DNA from: Sphingosinicella flava
GTDB taxonomy: Bacteria; Pseudomonadota; Alphaproteobacteria; Sphingomonadales; Sphingomonadaceae
Length of the DNA stretch: 64,000 nucleotides
NCBI RefSeq assembly: GCF_016025255.1
Contig: NZ_CP065592.1
Coordinates: 1-64,000 of the forward strand
Direction of reading: 5' to 3'
In this document: positions 9,814-17,661 of the stretch, piece after piece
Layout of the letters: each line of letters begins with the position of its first letter
Position numbering within the stretch: the stretch's first letter is position 1
Program-made: the position numbers and the translations under genes
The notes under the pieces: generated by a model
The model's database searches: none
The model's input: only the letters and a program-made list of their open reading frames with translations
What the model was told of the DNA's origin: nothing

Positions 9814-9878
9814 CGCCCCGAAAACGGACGAGGCGCAACTTCGTTGCGCCTCGGAAATCAATCTATTCAAGGATGCCA

Positions 9879-10655
9879 TCAGCCGCGCCGGCGGGGGTGA
9901 CCCGTCACGACGCCGCCTGAAAGCTGTGCAACCTTCGGATATTGCCGGGCCACTTCCGGTGTATAACCGAGGTTAAAGACGGTCGGGCTCTTTTCAGGAC
10001 GGTCCGCGCGGTCGTAGAACGTGCCCAACAGCTTATCCCAAAAGAAGGTGGTGATGCCGTAATTGCCATTTTCGTCGTGGAAATGGTGGGCCATGTGCCG
10101 CTTCTTCATCTCGGCCAGCCACTTCGACTTCGGCTTGTAGGCGAGGTGCTGGATGCAGTGGCAGAATTCATAGAAGCACGTGGTGAGAAGGCCCGTCGCG
10201 AAGGCGAGGGCCGCGCCGCCAATGCCCGCATTCCAATAGCTGCCTATGGCATAGCCGATCGGAGCGGTGACGAATGCGATCGTCGGCAATGTTGTGTGCA
10301 GCGCGCCGAACAACACTTCGAGGTGGTTCGGATCCTGGTGGTGATCGTAATGAATGCGCTTCCAGGTCGCGGCGAGCGCGGGCACCTTGAACATCCAGCG
10401 GCTGTGCAGCACCCAGCGATGCAAGGCGTACCAGGCCAGCGGATAAGCCAGCATCGCCACCGCCACGGCCAGAAGCGAAGGCATAAGCGGCGCCGGGCGC
10501 CATACAAACAGCCCGAGCGCGGCGGCGGACAGCAGCAGATAGGCAATGATGGCCGGATATTGGAAATAGGCGACCACCAGCTCCTTCAAGGTCATTCTGT
10601 CCAGATGGTGCGACCGATTCCAGAAACCGGGGCGCGCTGTTTCGGCGATTTTCAC
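9879..10655 (-). CDS. Fatty acid hydroxylase superfamily membrane di-iron enzyme
   Basis: A 258-residue membrane protein with the eight-histidine pattern of the sterol desaturase/fatty acid hydroxylase superfamily: HRWVLH, HYDHH, HCIQH and HMAHHFHDENGNYG. Four hydrophobic segments surround these motifs. The GTG at 10655 follows AAGGATTTGCC and is taken as the start; an in-frame start at 10724 would add 23 residues. Given the ceramide-synthesis genes around it, hydroxylation of a fatty acyl or sphingoid chain is the natural hypothesis, since sphingomonad sphingolipids carry 2-hydroxy fatty acids. A carotenoid or sterol-type substrate is the alternative. Confidence 0.82.
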   Translation of the reverse strand: MKIAETARPGFWNRSHHLDRMTLKELVVAYFQYPAIIAYLLLSAAALGLFVWRPAPLMPSLLAVAVAMLAYPLAWYALHRWVLHSRWMFKVPALAATWKRIHYDHHQDPNHLEVLFGALHTTLPTIAFVTAPIGYAIGSYWNAGIGGAALAFATGLLTTCFYEFCHCIQHLAYKPKSKWLAEMKKRHMAHHFHDENGNYGITTFFWDKLLGTFYDRADRPEKSPTVFNLGYTPEVARQYPKVAQLSGGVVTGHPRRRG

Positions 10656-10806
10656 GGCAAATCCTTCATGTGTCAGCCCTAACGGTGTTGCCACCTTATG
10701 CGGGCCCATATGTGCCTTCGTCATGAATTGGCAATAAGGCAGAAGTAGGACGAAAGTGCGGATTTACGCGGGTGTTGCCGATGAGGCGCACCGGCTTTCT
10801 TCGTAC

Positions 10807-11904
10807 TTACTCCTCGGTCCTCACCAGCACCGCTTCGCCGATCAGGAGGAACAGGAAAAAGGGCGCCCAGGCGGCGAGAAGCGGCGGGTAGGCGCCGAAA
10901 TTGCCCATGGCGAGCGCGAAATTGTCGACGACGAAATAGGCGAAACCCAATGCCATGCCGGTGACCGCCCGCAGGAAAAGCTGACCGGACCGGGCGAGGC
11001 CGAATGCCGCGATGCCCGCGAGCAGCGGCATCAGGACGGCGGATAACGGGCCCGACAATTTATGCCACAGGCCCGCTTCCAGCGGGCCGGTCGGGCGGCC
11101 GGCAATCTGCAGGTCAGCGATGGCCTTCTTCAAGGTCATGAAATCCATCTCGCCGGCATCGACGCGGGCGAGCGTGAATTGGTCGGCCTCCGCGCTATGA
11201 GGCAAGACCACCCGGTCCGCTCGCGCGGTCGTGCCGGAATCCACGGTAAAGGTTTCCACGTCGCGCAGCTCCCACCCACCCGATACGGGTGCGCCGCTTT
11301 TCGCGTTGATGATCGTTTGCAGAGTGCCGTCGCCGCGCTCGTAGACGGTGACGCCGGAGAGCCGCGTCGCCGCGCCGCGGCCCTGGACGCGGCGGGCGAG
11401 GACGATGTCGTCGCCCTGCCGCACCCAAACGTCGTTGAGGATTCCGCTTTTCGGGGGCAGCCGCGCATAATCCGCCTTCGACCAGCTGTTGAGTTCGGCC
11501 GTCGCGCGCGTGACGATCCGTTCCTGAAACAGGAATGTGAGGGCGGCGATGCCGACACTGGCGAGAATGAGCGGCGCGATGATCTGATGCGCCGATATGC
11601 CCGCCGCCTTCATGCTCACCACTTCGCTATTCTGGTTGAGCGTGGCGAGCGTGATGAGCGTGCCGAGCAGCACGGAAAAAGGCAGAAAGCGGGAAATGAG
11701 CTGCGGAATGCGAAGCGACACATAGCGCCAGAGATCGGCGTCGCCATTGCCCGGCACCGCCAAAATCTTCCCGGATTCGCCCAATAGATCCAGGGTCTGG
11801 AGGACGATGACGAGCGCCGCCAGCACGGCGAGGCTGCGCAGGACGAACAGCTTCGCCATATAGAAAGCGATTCGTTTAGACGGGAAGAAATGGACGTTCA
11901 TCAT
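10807..11904 (-). CDS. lptG: LptG-type permease of the lipid transport ABC exporter
   Basis: A 365-residue YjgP/YjgQ-family permease. It has three hydrophobic segments in the N-terminal third (around LFVLRSLAVLAALVIVL, FLPFSVLLGTLITLATL and IIAPLILASVGIAALTFLF), a large periplasmic beta-jellyroll of about 180 residues, and three C-terminal segments from about 275 on. With LptF and the LptB ATPase it extracts glycolipid from the inner membrane. Its ATG overlaps the lptF stop (ATGA), a translationally coupled pair. In a lineage where glycosphingolipid replaces LPS, and beside sphingolipid genes, the cargo may be glycosphingolipid. Confidence 0.9.
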   Translation of the reverse strand: MMNVHFFPSKRIAFYMAKLFVLRSLAVLAALVIVLQTLDLLGESGKILAVPGNGDADLWRYVSLRIPQLISRFLPFSVLLGTLITLATLNQNSEVVSMKAAGISAHQIIAPLILASVGIAALTFLFQERIVTRATAELNSWSKADYARLPPKSGILNDVWVRQGDDIVLARRVQGRGAATRLSGVTVYERGDGTLQTIINAKSGAPVSGGWELRDVETFTVDSGTTARADRVVLPHSAEADQFTLARVDAGEMDFMTLKKAIADLQIAGRPTGPLEAGLWHKLSGPLSAVLMPLLAGIAAFGLARSGQLFLRAVTGMALGFAYFVVDNFALAMGNFGAYPPLLAAWAPFFLFLLIGEAVLVRTEE

Positions 11905-13106
11905 GCCGCCACCTCCCGCCTGCGGATGCGCAAGATGGAGCTGATGCCCTTTGCCGCCTTCGACGCCGCTTTCTCGAGCGCGCCGATCGGCTGCCCCCCA
12001 GGCTTATGCGCCAGCGTCCAGTACATCCAGAGGATCAGCGCCGCGAAAATCGCGAATGGCACCCAGAGGGCGATGATCGGGTCGATCCGGCCTTGCGCGC
12101 CCATCTGCTCCCCATATTGATTCACCTTGTGGTAGGTGACGACCATCACGATCGACAGAAAGATGCCGAGACCCGAGGTGCTGCGCTTCGGCGGCACGGC
12201 GAGCGCCACGGCGAGCAGGGGGAGGAGCAGCATCATCGCCACTTCCACCATCCGGAAATGAAAATTGGCGCGGACCTTGTCGCGCCGTTCCCGGCTGACG
12301 GCATCGTTGCCGCCGATGCGGATGAGTTCGGGGATCGTCAGTTCGGCATCCCCATCGCCCCGCTTCCGAAAGGCGTCGATGACCGGGAGGCTGATCGGCA
12401 GATCGTGATTGGCGAAACTTAAGACGCGCGGCACGCGATAATCGGGTGCGTCGTGGACCAGGCGGCCATCGCGCAGGCGCAGGAGGATGGTGTCCGGATC
12501 GTCGGTACCGAGGAACCGCCCTTCCGCTGCGGTAACCGCGAGCGTCTTGCCGTCCTTCGTATCGGCGCGAACGAAAATCCCCTGAAGGCGGCGCCCCTCG
12601 TCGTCGCTCCGCTCGATGCGCAGCGTCATGCCCTGGCCGATATTGGTGAATTCCCCAACCTTGATCGATGCGCCGAGCGCGCCGGAGCGCAGCTCGTAGC
12701 GCAGTCCTTCATAGGCATAACGCGCATAAGGCTGGATGAAGCCGACGATGGCCAGGTTCAGCGCCATCAACGCCAGCGCATAGACGTAGGGCGTGCGCAA
12801 CAGCCGTCCATAGCCGAGCCCGACGCCGCGCAAGGTATCCAGTTCCGACGACAGAGCGATCTTGCGAAAGGCGAGCAGGATGCCGAGCATCAGCCCGATC
12901 GGAATGCCGAGCGACATATATTCGGGTATGAGGTTCGCCAGCATCTTCCACACGATGCCGACCGGTCCGCCCTCCGTCACCACGAAGTCGAACAGGCGCA
13001 GCATCTTGTCGAGCAGCAGCAGCATCGCGGCCAGCACGAGCGTCGCGATGAGCGGCACGGCGATCAGGCGCGCGATGTACCTGTCGATTTGGGTGGCGAT
13101 TTTCAA
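11901..13106 (-). CDS. lptF: LptF-type permease of the lipid transport ABC exporter
   Basis: A permease of about 401 residues with the YjgP/YjgQ architecture: IDRYIARLIAVPLIATLVL at the start, MLANLIPEYMSLGIPIGLML as the second segment, a periplasmic jellyroll, and C-terminal segments including VEVAMMLLLPLLAVALAVP. The start is uncertain. A TTG at 13106 follows AAGGGGCG at good spacing and places the conserved IDRYIARL near the N-terminus; in-frame GTG codons at 13127, 13124 and 13151 would lengthen it by 6 to 15 residues. It is the first gene of the lptF-lptG pair. The 3' end overlaps lptG by four bases. Confidence 0.88.
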   Translation of the reverse strand: MKIATQIDRYIARLIAVPLIATLVLAAMLLLLDKMLRLFDFVVTEGGPVGIVWKMLANLIPEYMSLGIPIGLMLGILLAFRKIALSSELDTLRGVGLGYGRLLRTPYVYALALMALNLAIVGFIQPYARYAYEGLRYELRSGALGASIKVGEFTNIGQGMTLRIERSDDEGRRLQGIFVRADTKDGKTLAVTAAEGRFLGTDDPDTILLRLRDGRLVHDAPDYRVPRVLSFANHDLPISLPVIDAFRKRGDGDAELTIPELIRIGGNDAVSRERRDKVRANFHFRMVEVAMMLLLPLLAVALAVPPKRSTSGLGIFLSIVMVVTYHKVNQYGEQMGAQGRIDPIIALWVPFAIFAALILWMYWTLAHKPGGQPIGALEKAASKAAKGISSILRIRRREVAA

Positions 13107-13231
13107 CTTTTGACGCCCCTTGACCACATTTTGGCCGCAACCTTCACCCACTTTGGAAGCGCAGGGGGCTGAGTCAACTCTGCCGCGACGCCAATAGGCG
13201 AGTGGCTATAGCTTCCAGGAGCGTCTTGGTC

Positions 13232-13723
13232 ATGTTCAAATTGGTGTCCCTTGCAATGGCGGCTTCCTTTGCCGCGGTTCCGGCCGCCGCACCGGCCGCC
13301 GTTGGTCCGGATGCGGCATCGTGCAGGAAGGGCGGCCCCGCCATATTGGTGAAAGTCACCGGTCTTAAGAATAAGATGGGCAAGGTTCGCGTGCAGCTTT
13401 ACGGCAGCAATCCCGCCGATTTCCTCGCCAAGGGCAAAAAGCTTCGTCGCGTCGAGGTTGCCGCATCGGCCGCGTTGCAGCCCATTTGCATCGCGGTGCC
13501 CAAGGCCGGGCGTTATGCCGTCGCGGTCCGCCACGATGCCAATGGCGACGGCAAATCGGGCTGGAGCGATGGCGGCGGCTTTTCCCGCAATCCGAATTTG
13601 TCGCTCACCAGCCTGAAACCGAGCTATGCCAAGGTCGCGATCAATGCCGGCGGCGGCGTCACGCCGATCGATATCGTCATGAACTACCGCCAGGGCCTGG
13701 CTATCAAGCCGATCAAAGGGTGA
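13232..13723 (+). CDS. DUF2141-type secreted protein
   Basis: A 163-residue exported protein with an N-terminal signal (MFKLVSLAMAASFAAV, cleavage after the Ala-rich stretch). It matches the DUF2141 pattern: ILVKVTGLKNKMGKVRVQLY, a central GRYAVAVRHDANGDGKSG loop, and a final strand TPIDIVMNY. The fold resembles a small beta-sandwich; no biochemical function is known to me. It ends two bases before the lipid kinase gene, so both are probably in one operon. An in-frame start at 13202 exists, but the ATG at 13232 begins the signal peptide. Confidence 0.82.
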   Translation: MFKLVSLAMAASFAAVPAAAPAAVGPDAASCRKGGPAILVKVTGLKNKMGKVRVQLYGSNPADFLAKGKKLRRVEVAASAALQPICIAVPKAGRYAVAVRHDANGDGKSGWSDGGGFSRNPNLSLTSLKPSYAKVAINAGGGVTPIDIVMNYRQGLAIKPIKG

Positions 13724-13725
13724 CG

Positions 13726-14697
13726 ATGACCCGGGTCGCGCTCCTTTCCAATCCGCGTTCGACGGGGAACAGGGCCCTCCTGCCGCGCGTCCGGAGCTTC
13801 TGCGCCCGGCACAAGGACATCTTCCATTACGAGGTCGAGCATGTCGATCAGATCGGCGCGGCGCTGCGGACGATCGCGCGGATCAATCCCAAGGTGCTCG
13901 TTATCAACGGTGGCGACGGCACCGTTCAGGCCGCGCTGACGGAATTGCATCAGGGCGCCTATTTCGGCGATAATCCACCGCCCGTCGCCGTGCTGCCCAA
14001 CGGCAAGACCAATCTCATTGCGCTCGATCTCGGCGCGGACGGAGATCCCATCGCGGCTTTGGAGCGGGTTCTGGAACTCGCCGCCAGCGATCTTGCGCCG
14101 CATGTCGTTTCCCGCGAACTCATTTCCCTGTCGAACGGCACGGCCAAGCCCCCGGTGCTCGGCATGTTCCTCGGCGGCGCGGGGCTGGCCGACACGATCC
14201 TCTTCTGCCGCCACAAAATCTATCCGCTCGGCCTTCCGAACAGCTTCAGCCACGTTCTGACCGCGATCGCGTTGTTTCTCTCGATGATCCTTGGCCTGCG
14301 CCTTGCCTTTCTGCCGCCCCGGCCGCAGCCGGTGACGGTATCGGTGCGGCGTCACGGTCAATTGCAGGGCCGGTTCGCCTTCCTGATGGTAACGACGCTG
14401 GAACGCCTGCTGCTCGGCGGCCATAGCCCGACGCCGGGCGCACGCAAGGGGGCACTTCAGTTGCTCATCGTCGAGCGCCGCCTGGCGTCCATGGCACGCG
14501 CTTTTATCGCGGCGATCATGGGAAAATTGGGACGCCGCGAGTTGACCGGTGTCCATGTCGAGCGCGGCGATGAAATCCTGATCGAGGGGGATCATTCCAG
14601 CGTCATCCTCGACGGCGAATTGTTCGAGGCTTGCTCGGGCCACCCGATCCTGCTGAAGCCCACGCGCCCCGTTCCGTTCCTGCGCCTGGCGGCTTAA
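13726..14697 (+). CDS. Lipid kinase of the diacylglycerol/sphingosine kinase superfamily
   Basis: A 323-residue DAGK_cat-type kinase. The nucleotide-binding motif GGDGT is at residues 62-66 (in VLVINGGDGTVQ), preceded by LLSNPRSTG. A PNGKTN motif follows near residue 90. The C-terminal beta-sandwich contains VERGDEILIEGDHSSVILDG, close to the catalytic Asp region. Such enzymes phosphorylate diacylglycerol, sphingoid bases or ceramide. The setting favours a ceramide or sphingolipid kinase: ceramide genes on both sides, and a nucleotidyltransferase 10 bases downstream. The ATG at 13726 starts MTRVALLSNP; longer forms in this frame are not supported. Confidence 0.82.
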   Translation: MTRVALLSNPRSTGNRALLPRVRSFCARHKDIFHYEVEHVDQIGAALRTIARINPKVLVINGGDGTVQAALTELHQGAYFGDNPPPVAVLPNGKTNLIALDLGADGDPIAALERVLELAASDLAPHVVSRELISLSNGTAKPPVLGMFLGGAGLADTILFCRHKIYPLGLPNSFSHVLTAIALFLSMILGLRLAFLPPRPQPVTVSVRRHGQLQGRFAFLMVTTLERLLLGGHSPTPGARKGALQLLIVERRLASMARAFIAAIMGKLGRRELTGVHVERGDEILIEGDHSSVILDGELFEACSGHPILLKPTRPVPFLRLAA

Positions 14698-14707
14698 TAT
14701 CCGCTAC

Positions 14708-15601
14708 ATGAGTGCGCTTTTGCGAGATCTGGTCGCGGCTGAACTGGCGGAGCGGGTCGAGCCCCGCGTAATCGCCATGGCCGAAAAGATCGCCGGCCGA
14801 TATCCGGGCGCCGCCCGCGCCGTCCTGTTCTATGGCTCATGCCTGCGCACGGCCGTGCTCGACGGGCTGATGCTCGATTTCTATGTGATCGTGTCGGATT
14901 ATCGTGCTGCCTATGGCCGGACTTGGCTCGCGGCGGCGAACCGGATGATACCGCCCAATGTCTTTCCGTTCGAACATGGCGGATTGGCCGCCAAATATGC
15001 GGTCTTGAGCGAAGCTGATTTTCACCGCGAGACCGGCCCCGATGCGCGCAGCGTCTCCGTCTGGGCACGCTTCGCGCAGCCTGCGCGGCTTGTGTGGACA
15101 CGGGATGAGGCGGCCCGGACGCAGGTGATCGACAGCGTGGCCCAAGCCGCGCCCACATTGTTCCGGTTCACCCTCCCCATGATGCCGGAAAGTACGGCGC
15201 TGGACCCCGATACCGTCTGGAAGCGCGGCTTCGCGCTCACTTACGGGGCCGAGCTGCGGGCAGAGCGGACCGCCCGGCCGTCAAATGTCGTCGAAGCCGA
15301 TCCGGCGCGCTATGAGCGGTTCGGTCTTGCCGCTCTCGCGGAGATCGCGGGCGCCAGGCCGGTTTCCGCCGCCGCGATGGCGCGCCGCTGGCGGTCCATG
15401 CAGCGCAAGGGAAAGTGGCTGTCGGTGCTACGCCTCGTCAAGGCGAGCGGGACATTTGCGGGCGGCATCGATTACCTCGCCTGGAAGATCAACCGCCATG
15501 CGGGGACCGATATCCGCATCCGCCCCTGGCACCGCAAGCTGCCGCTGATCGCGGCCCTCATTCTGCTGCCGCGCTTGCTGATGGGAAGGGCGATCCGCTA
15601 G
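14708..15601 (+). CDS. Tam41-like nucleotidyltransferase, candidate lipid cytidylyltransferase
   Basis: A 297-residue protein. Residues 37-58 read VLFYGSCLRT then LMLDFYVIV, resembling the YGS...LDFIFAV active site of Tam41/MMP37 phosphatidate cytidylyltransferases. The middle part AAKYAVLSEADF then SVWARFAQPARLVW resembles their KYGVIS...W..LYLAGRLQKP stretch. A C-terminal hydrophobic segment (LPLIAALILLPRLL) may tether it to the membrane. It follows a lipid kinase gene by ten bases. Together they could phosphorylate a lipid and then activate a phosphate with CTP. Its 3' end overlaps the convergent histidine-kinase gene by 44 bases. The family call is by eye and the substrate is unknown. Confidence 0.6.
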   Translation: MSALLRDLVAAELAERVEPRVIAMAEKIAGRYPGAARAVLFYGSCLRTAVLDGLMLDFYVIVSDYRAAYGRTWLAAANRMIPPNVFPFEHGGLAAKYAVLSEADFHRETGPDARSVSVWARFAQPARLVWTRDEAARTQVIDSVAQAAPTLFRFTLPMMPESTALDPDTVWKRGFALTYGAELRAERTARPSNVVEADPARYERFGLAALAEIAGARPVSAAAMARRWRSMQRKGKWLSVLRLVKASGTFAGGIDYLAWKINRHAGTDIRIRPWHRKLPLIAALILLPRLLMGRAIR

Positions 15602-17564
15602 CGCGGCGCGCCAGCGTGTCGTGCACGGCGGTCGCGAGCGCGGCGACGGTGAAGGGTTTCCTCAAGATATCGTAGCCGCTCAAATCCTCGGCATCGCCCG
15701 CCTCGCCGACATAGCCTGTGACGAAGAGGATCGCCACGTCGGGATAGCGGTCCGATACGATGCGGGCGAGCTGCGGGCCGGTCATTTCCGGCATCATCAC
15801 ATCGGTGATGAGCAATGCGATATCGGGCCGTTCCACGAGGATGGCGAGGGCTTCCCTGCCGTTCGCACAGGGAACAGGTTCATAGCCCAGCTCTTTCAAG
15901 GCACCGGCGGTCGCCCGGCTGACGCGCGGGTCGTCCTCCACGACCAGCACCGCCATATGATCGGGGACGAAAACCGGTTCGGCGAAAGCATTGCCGTCAT
16001 TGGCCATCGCGGCCTGCACCGCCTCGCTGCTCGCGCGGGGCAAGTAGATGGAGACGCGCGTGCCGCCGCCGACTTCGGAACGAATGGCGATGTCACCGCC
16101 CGACTGGCGCGCGAAGCCGAAAATCTGGCTGAGGCCAAGGCCGGTGCCCTTGCCCACCGGCTTGGTCGTGAAGAAAGGCTCCATGACCCGGGAAAGATGC
16201 TCCGGCGCGATGCCGCAGCCATCGTCCTCCACGCTGATCTCGACATAGTCGCCTGCCGCGAGCTTGCCGACTTCTCCGGCCTGCAGGGTGACGTTGTCGA
16301 CGGCGATGACGAGCTGCCCTTCGCCGCTCATCGCGTCACGCGCGTTGACGCAGAGGTTGAGGATGGCGTTTTCAAGCTGGCTCGAATCCGCCCAGACGTG
16401 CCAGCCTTCCTTGGGCAGCCGCGTTTCGACTTGGATGCGTTCACCGATCGCCCGGTCGATCAGGTCGAGCATGTTTTGAACGAGATCGGCCGGGGCGATC
16501 CCTTTCGGCAGAAGCGGTTCGGACCGGGCGAACGCCAACAAGCGGCGCGTGAGGGCCGCGGCGCGGACAGCGCCTTCCATCGCGTGATCGATCTGCGCTT
16601 CCGCATCCGCCGGCGAGATGCCGAGCTTGCGCTTGGCGAGATCGAGGCCGCCGACGATGACGGCCAGCATGTTGTTGAAATCGTGCGCGATGCCGCCGGT
16701 TAGCTGACCGACGGCTTCCATCTTCTGCACCTGATGGAGCTGCGCTTCGGCGGCGGCGCGTTCGGCTGCTTCCTCGCGCAGCCGCTCGTTCGCTTCGCGA
16801 AGCTCGCGCGTGCGCGCCTGGACGGCATGCTCGAGATCCGCCGCGCGCATGAATTCATCGTCCGCTTCGCGCCGCGCGATCAACCATTGCGAAATCGCGC
16901 GGAAAGCCGCGAAACCAAGCACGATCGCGGCAAGGCCGATGAGGACGCCAAGCCAGCTCAGCCAGCTTGTCAGCTCATCGGCCTGCTGCGTGAACATGCT
17001 GGTTTCGGCCATCCGGCGCCGCAGCGCTTCCTGCTCGTTGCGCGCGATGTCGTCGAGCTTGGCGCGGAGGGCGGGGCCGGTTTTGGACAGGCCGGCCTGG
17101 TAAAAATAGGGGACGCCGCCGCTGCCTTCGCCTTCCGCCGCTTGACCGGCCGCCGTGGTGAGTTCCGTTCCCCGTGCTTCGAACAATTTCGTGAGGTCCG
17201 CGACACGGGAAGCCTGGGCGGGGTCGCGATGGACGAGCTTGCGGAGCTGATCGATCTGGCGGGCCGCGAGGCGCCATTCGTCGTAATAAAGCGTGCCCGT
17301 CGCGCGCTGTTCGTCAAGAACGTAGCGGCCGAGCGCGGCTTCGGAACGGGCGATGGAAGCGTCGACGGTGCGGGTGAGCAGCACCACGTCATAGGTATGC
17401 CGTTCCCAATCGAGGGCGCGGTCACGCGCCTTGTTGGTCAGGGTGACCATGACGATGAGGCCGACGAGCGCGATCGTGGCGAGAACCGCGCCAACGCTCG
17501 CCCAGCCGCGCCGCCATCCGGATGCGCCAGCCGCCGGACCGGCGTCCAGTTCCTCCTCGGTCAT
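15558..17564 (-). CDS. Hybrid sensor histidine kinase with CHASE3-like sensor and C-terminal receiver
   Basis: A 668-residue membrane kinase. A transmembrane segment at about 20-42 and another at about 190-212 flank a helical periplasmic region resembling CHASE3 (TRTVDASIARSEAALGRYVL). A cytoplasmic coiled coil (ELREANERLREEAAER) leads to the H-box GGIAHDFNNMLAV. N, G1 and G2 boxes follow (LNLCVNARDAM, VEDDGCGI, GKGTGLGLSQIFGFARQSGG). A receiver domain from about 545 carries the phospho-acceptor Asp in LLITDVMMPEMTG. No separate regulator gene is adjacent. It lies 97 bases downstream of the serine palmitoyltransferase gene on the same strand, so co-expression is possible. Confidence 0.92.
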   Translation of the reverse strand: MTEEELDAGPAAGASGWRRGWASVGAVLATIALVGLIVMVTLTNKARDRALDWERHTYDVVLLTRTVDASIARSEAALGRYVLDEQRATGTLYYDEWRLAARQIDQLRKLVHRDPAQASRVADLTKLFEARGTELTTAAGQAAEGEGSGGVPYFYQAGLSKTGPALRAKLDDIARNEQEALRRRMAETSMFTQQADELTSWLSWLGVLIGLAAIVLGFAAFRAISQWLIARREADDEFMRAADLEHAVQARTRELREANERLREEAAERAAAEAQLHQVQKMEAVGQLTGGIAHDFNNMLAVIVGGLDLAKRKLGISPADAEAQIDHAMEGAVRAAALTRRLLAFARSEPLLPKGIAPADLVQNMLDLIDRAIGERIQVETRLPKEGWHVWADSSQLENAILNLCVNARDAMSGEGQLVIAVDNVTLQAGEVGKLAAGDYVEISVEDDGCGIAPEHLSRVMEPFFTTKPVGKGTGLGLSQIFGFARQSGGDIAIRSEVGGGTRVSIYLPRASSEAVQAAMANDGNAFAEPVFVPDHMAVLVVEDDPRVSRATAGALKELGYEPVPCANGREALAILVERPDIALLITDVMMPEMTGPQLARIVSDRYPDVAILFVTGYVGEAGDAEDLSGYDILRKPFTVAALATAVHDTLARRASGSPFPSASAAAE

Positions 17565-17661
17565 GCGGTCGATCCTAATCCAAGACCCTTTCGTTTGAAA
17601 GCGCCGGGAAAAGCGCCGAAACCTCGGGCGGTCCGAGGCCGCTCACGGTTGATCGCGGCGC

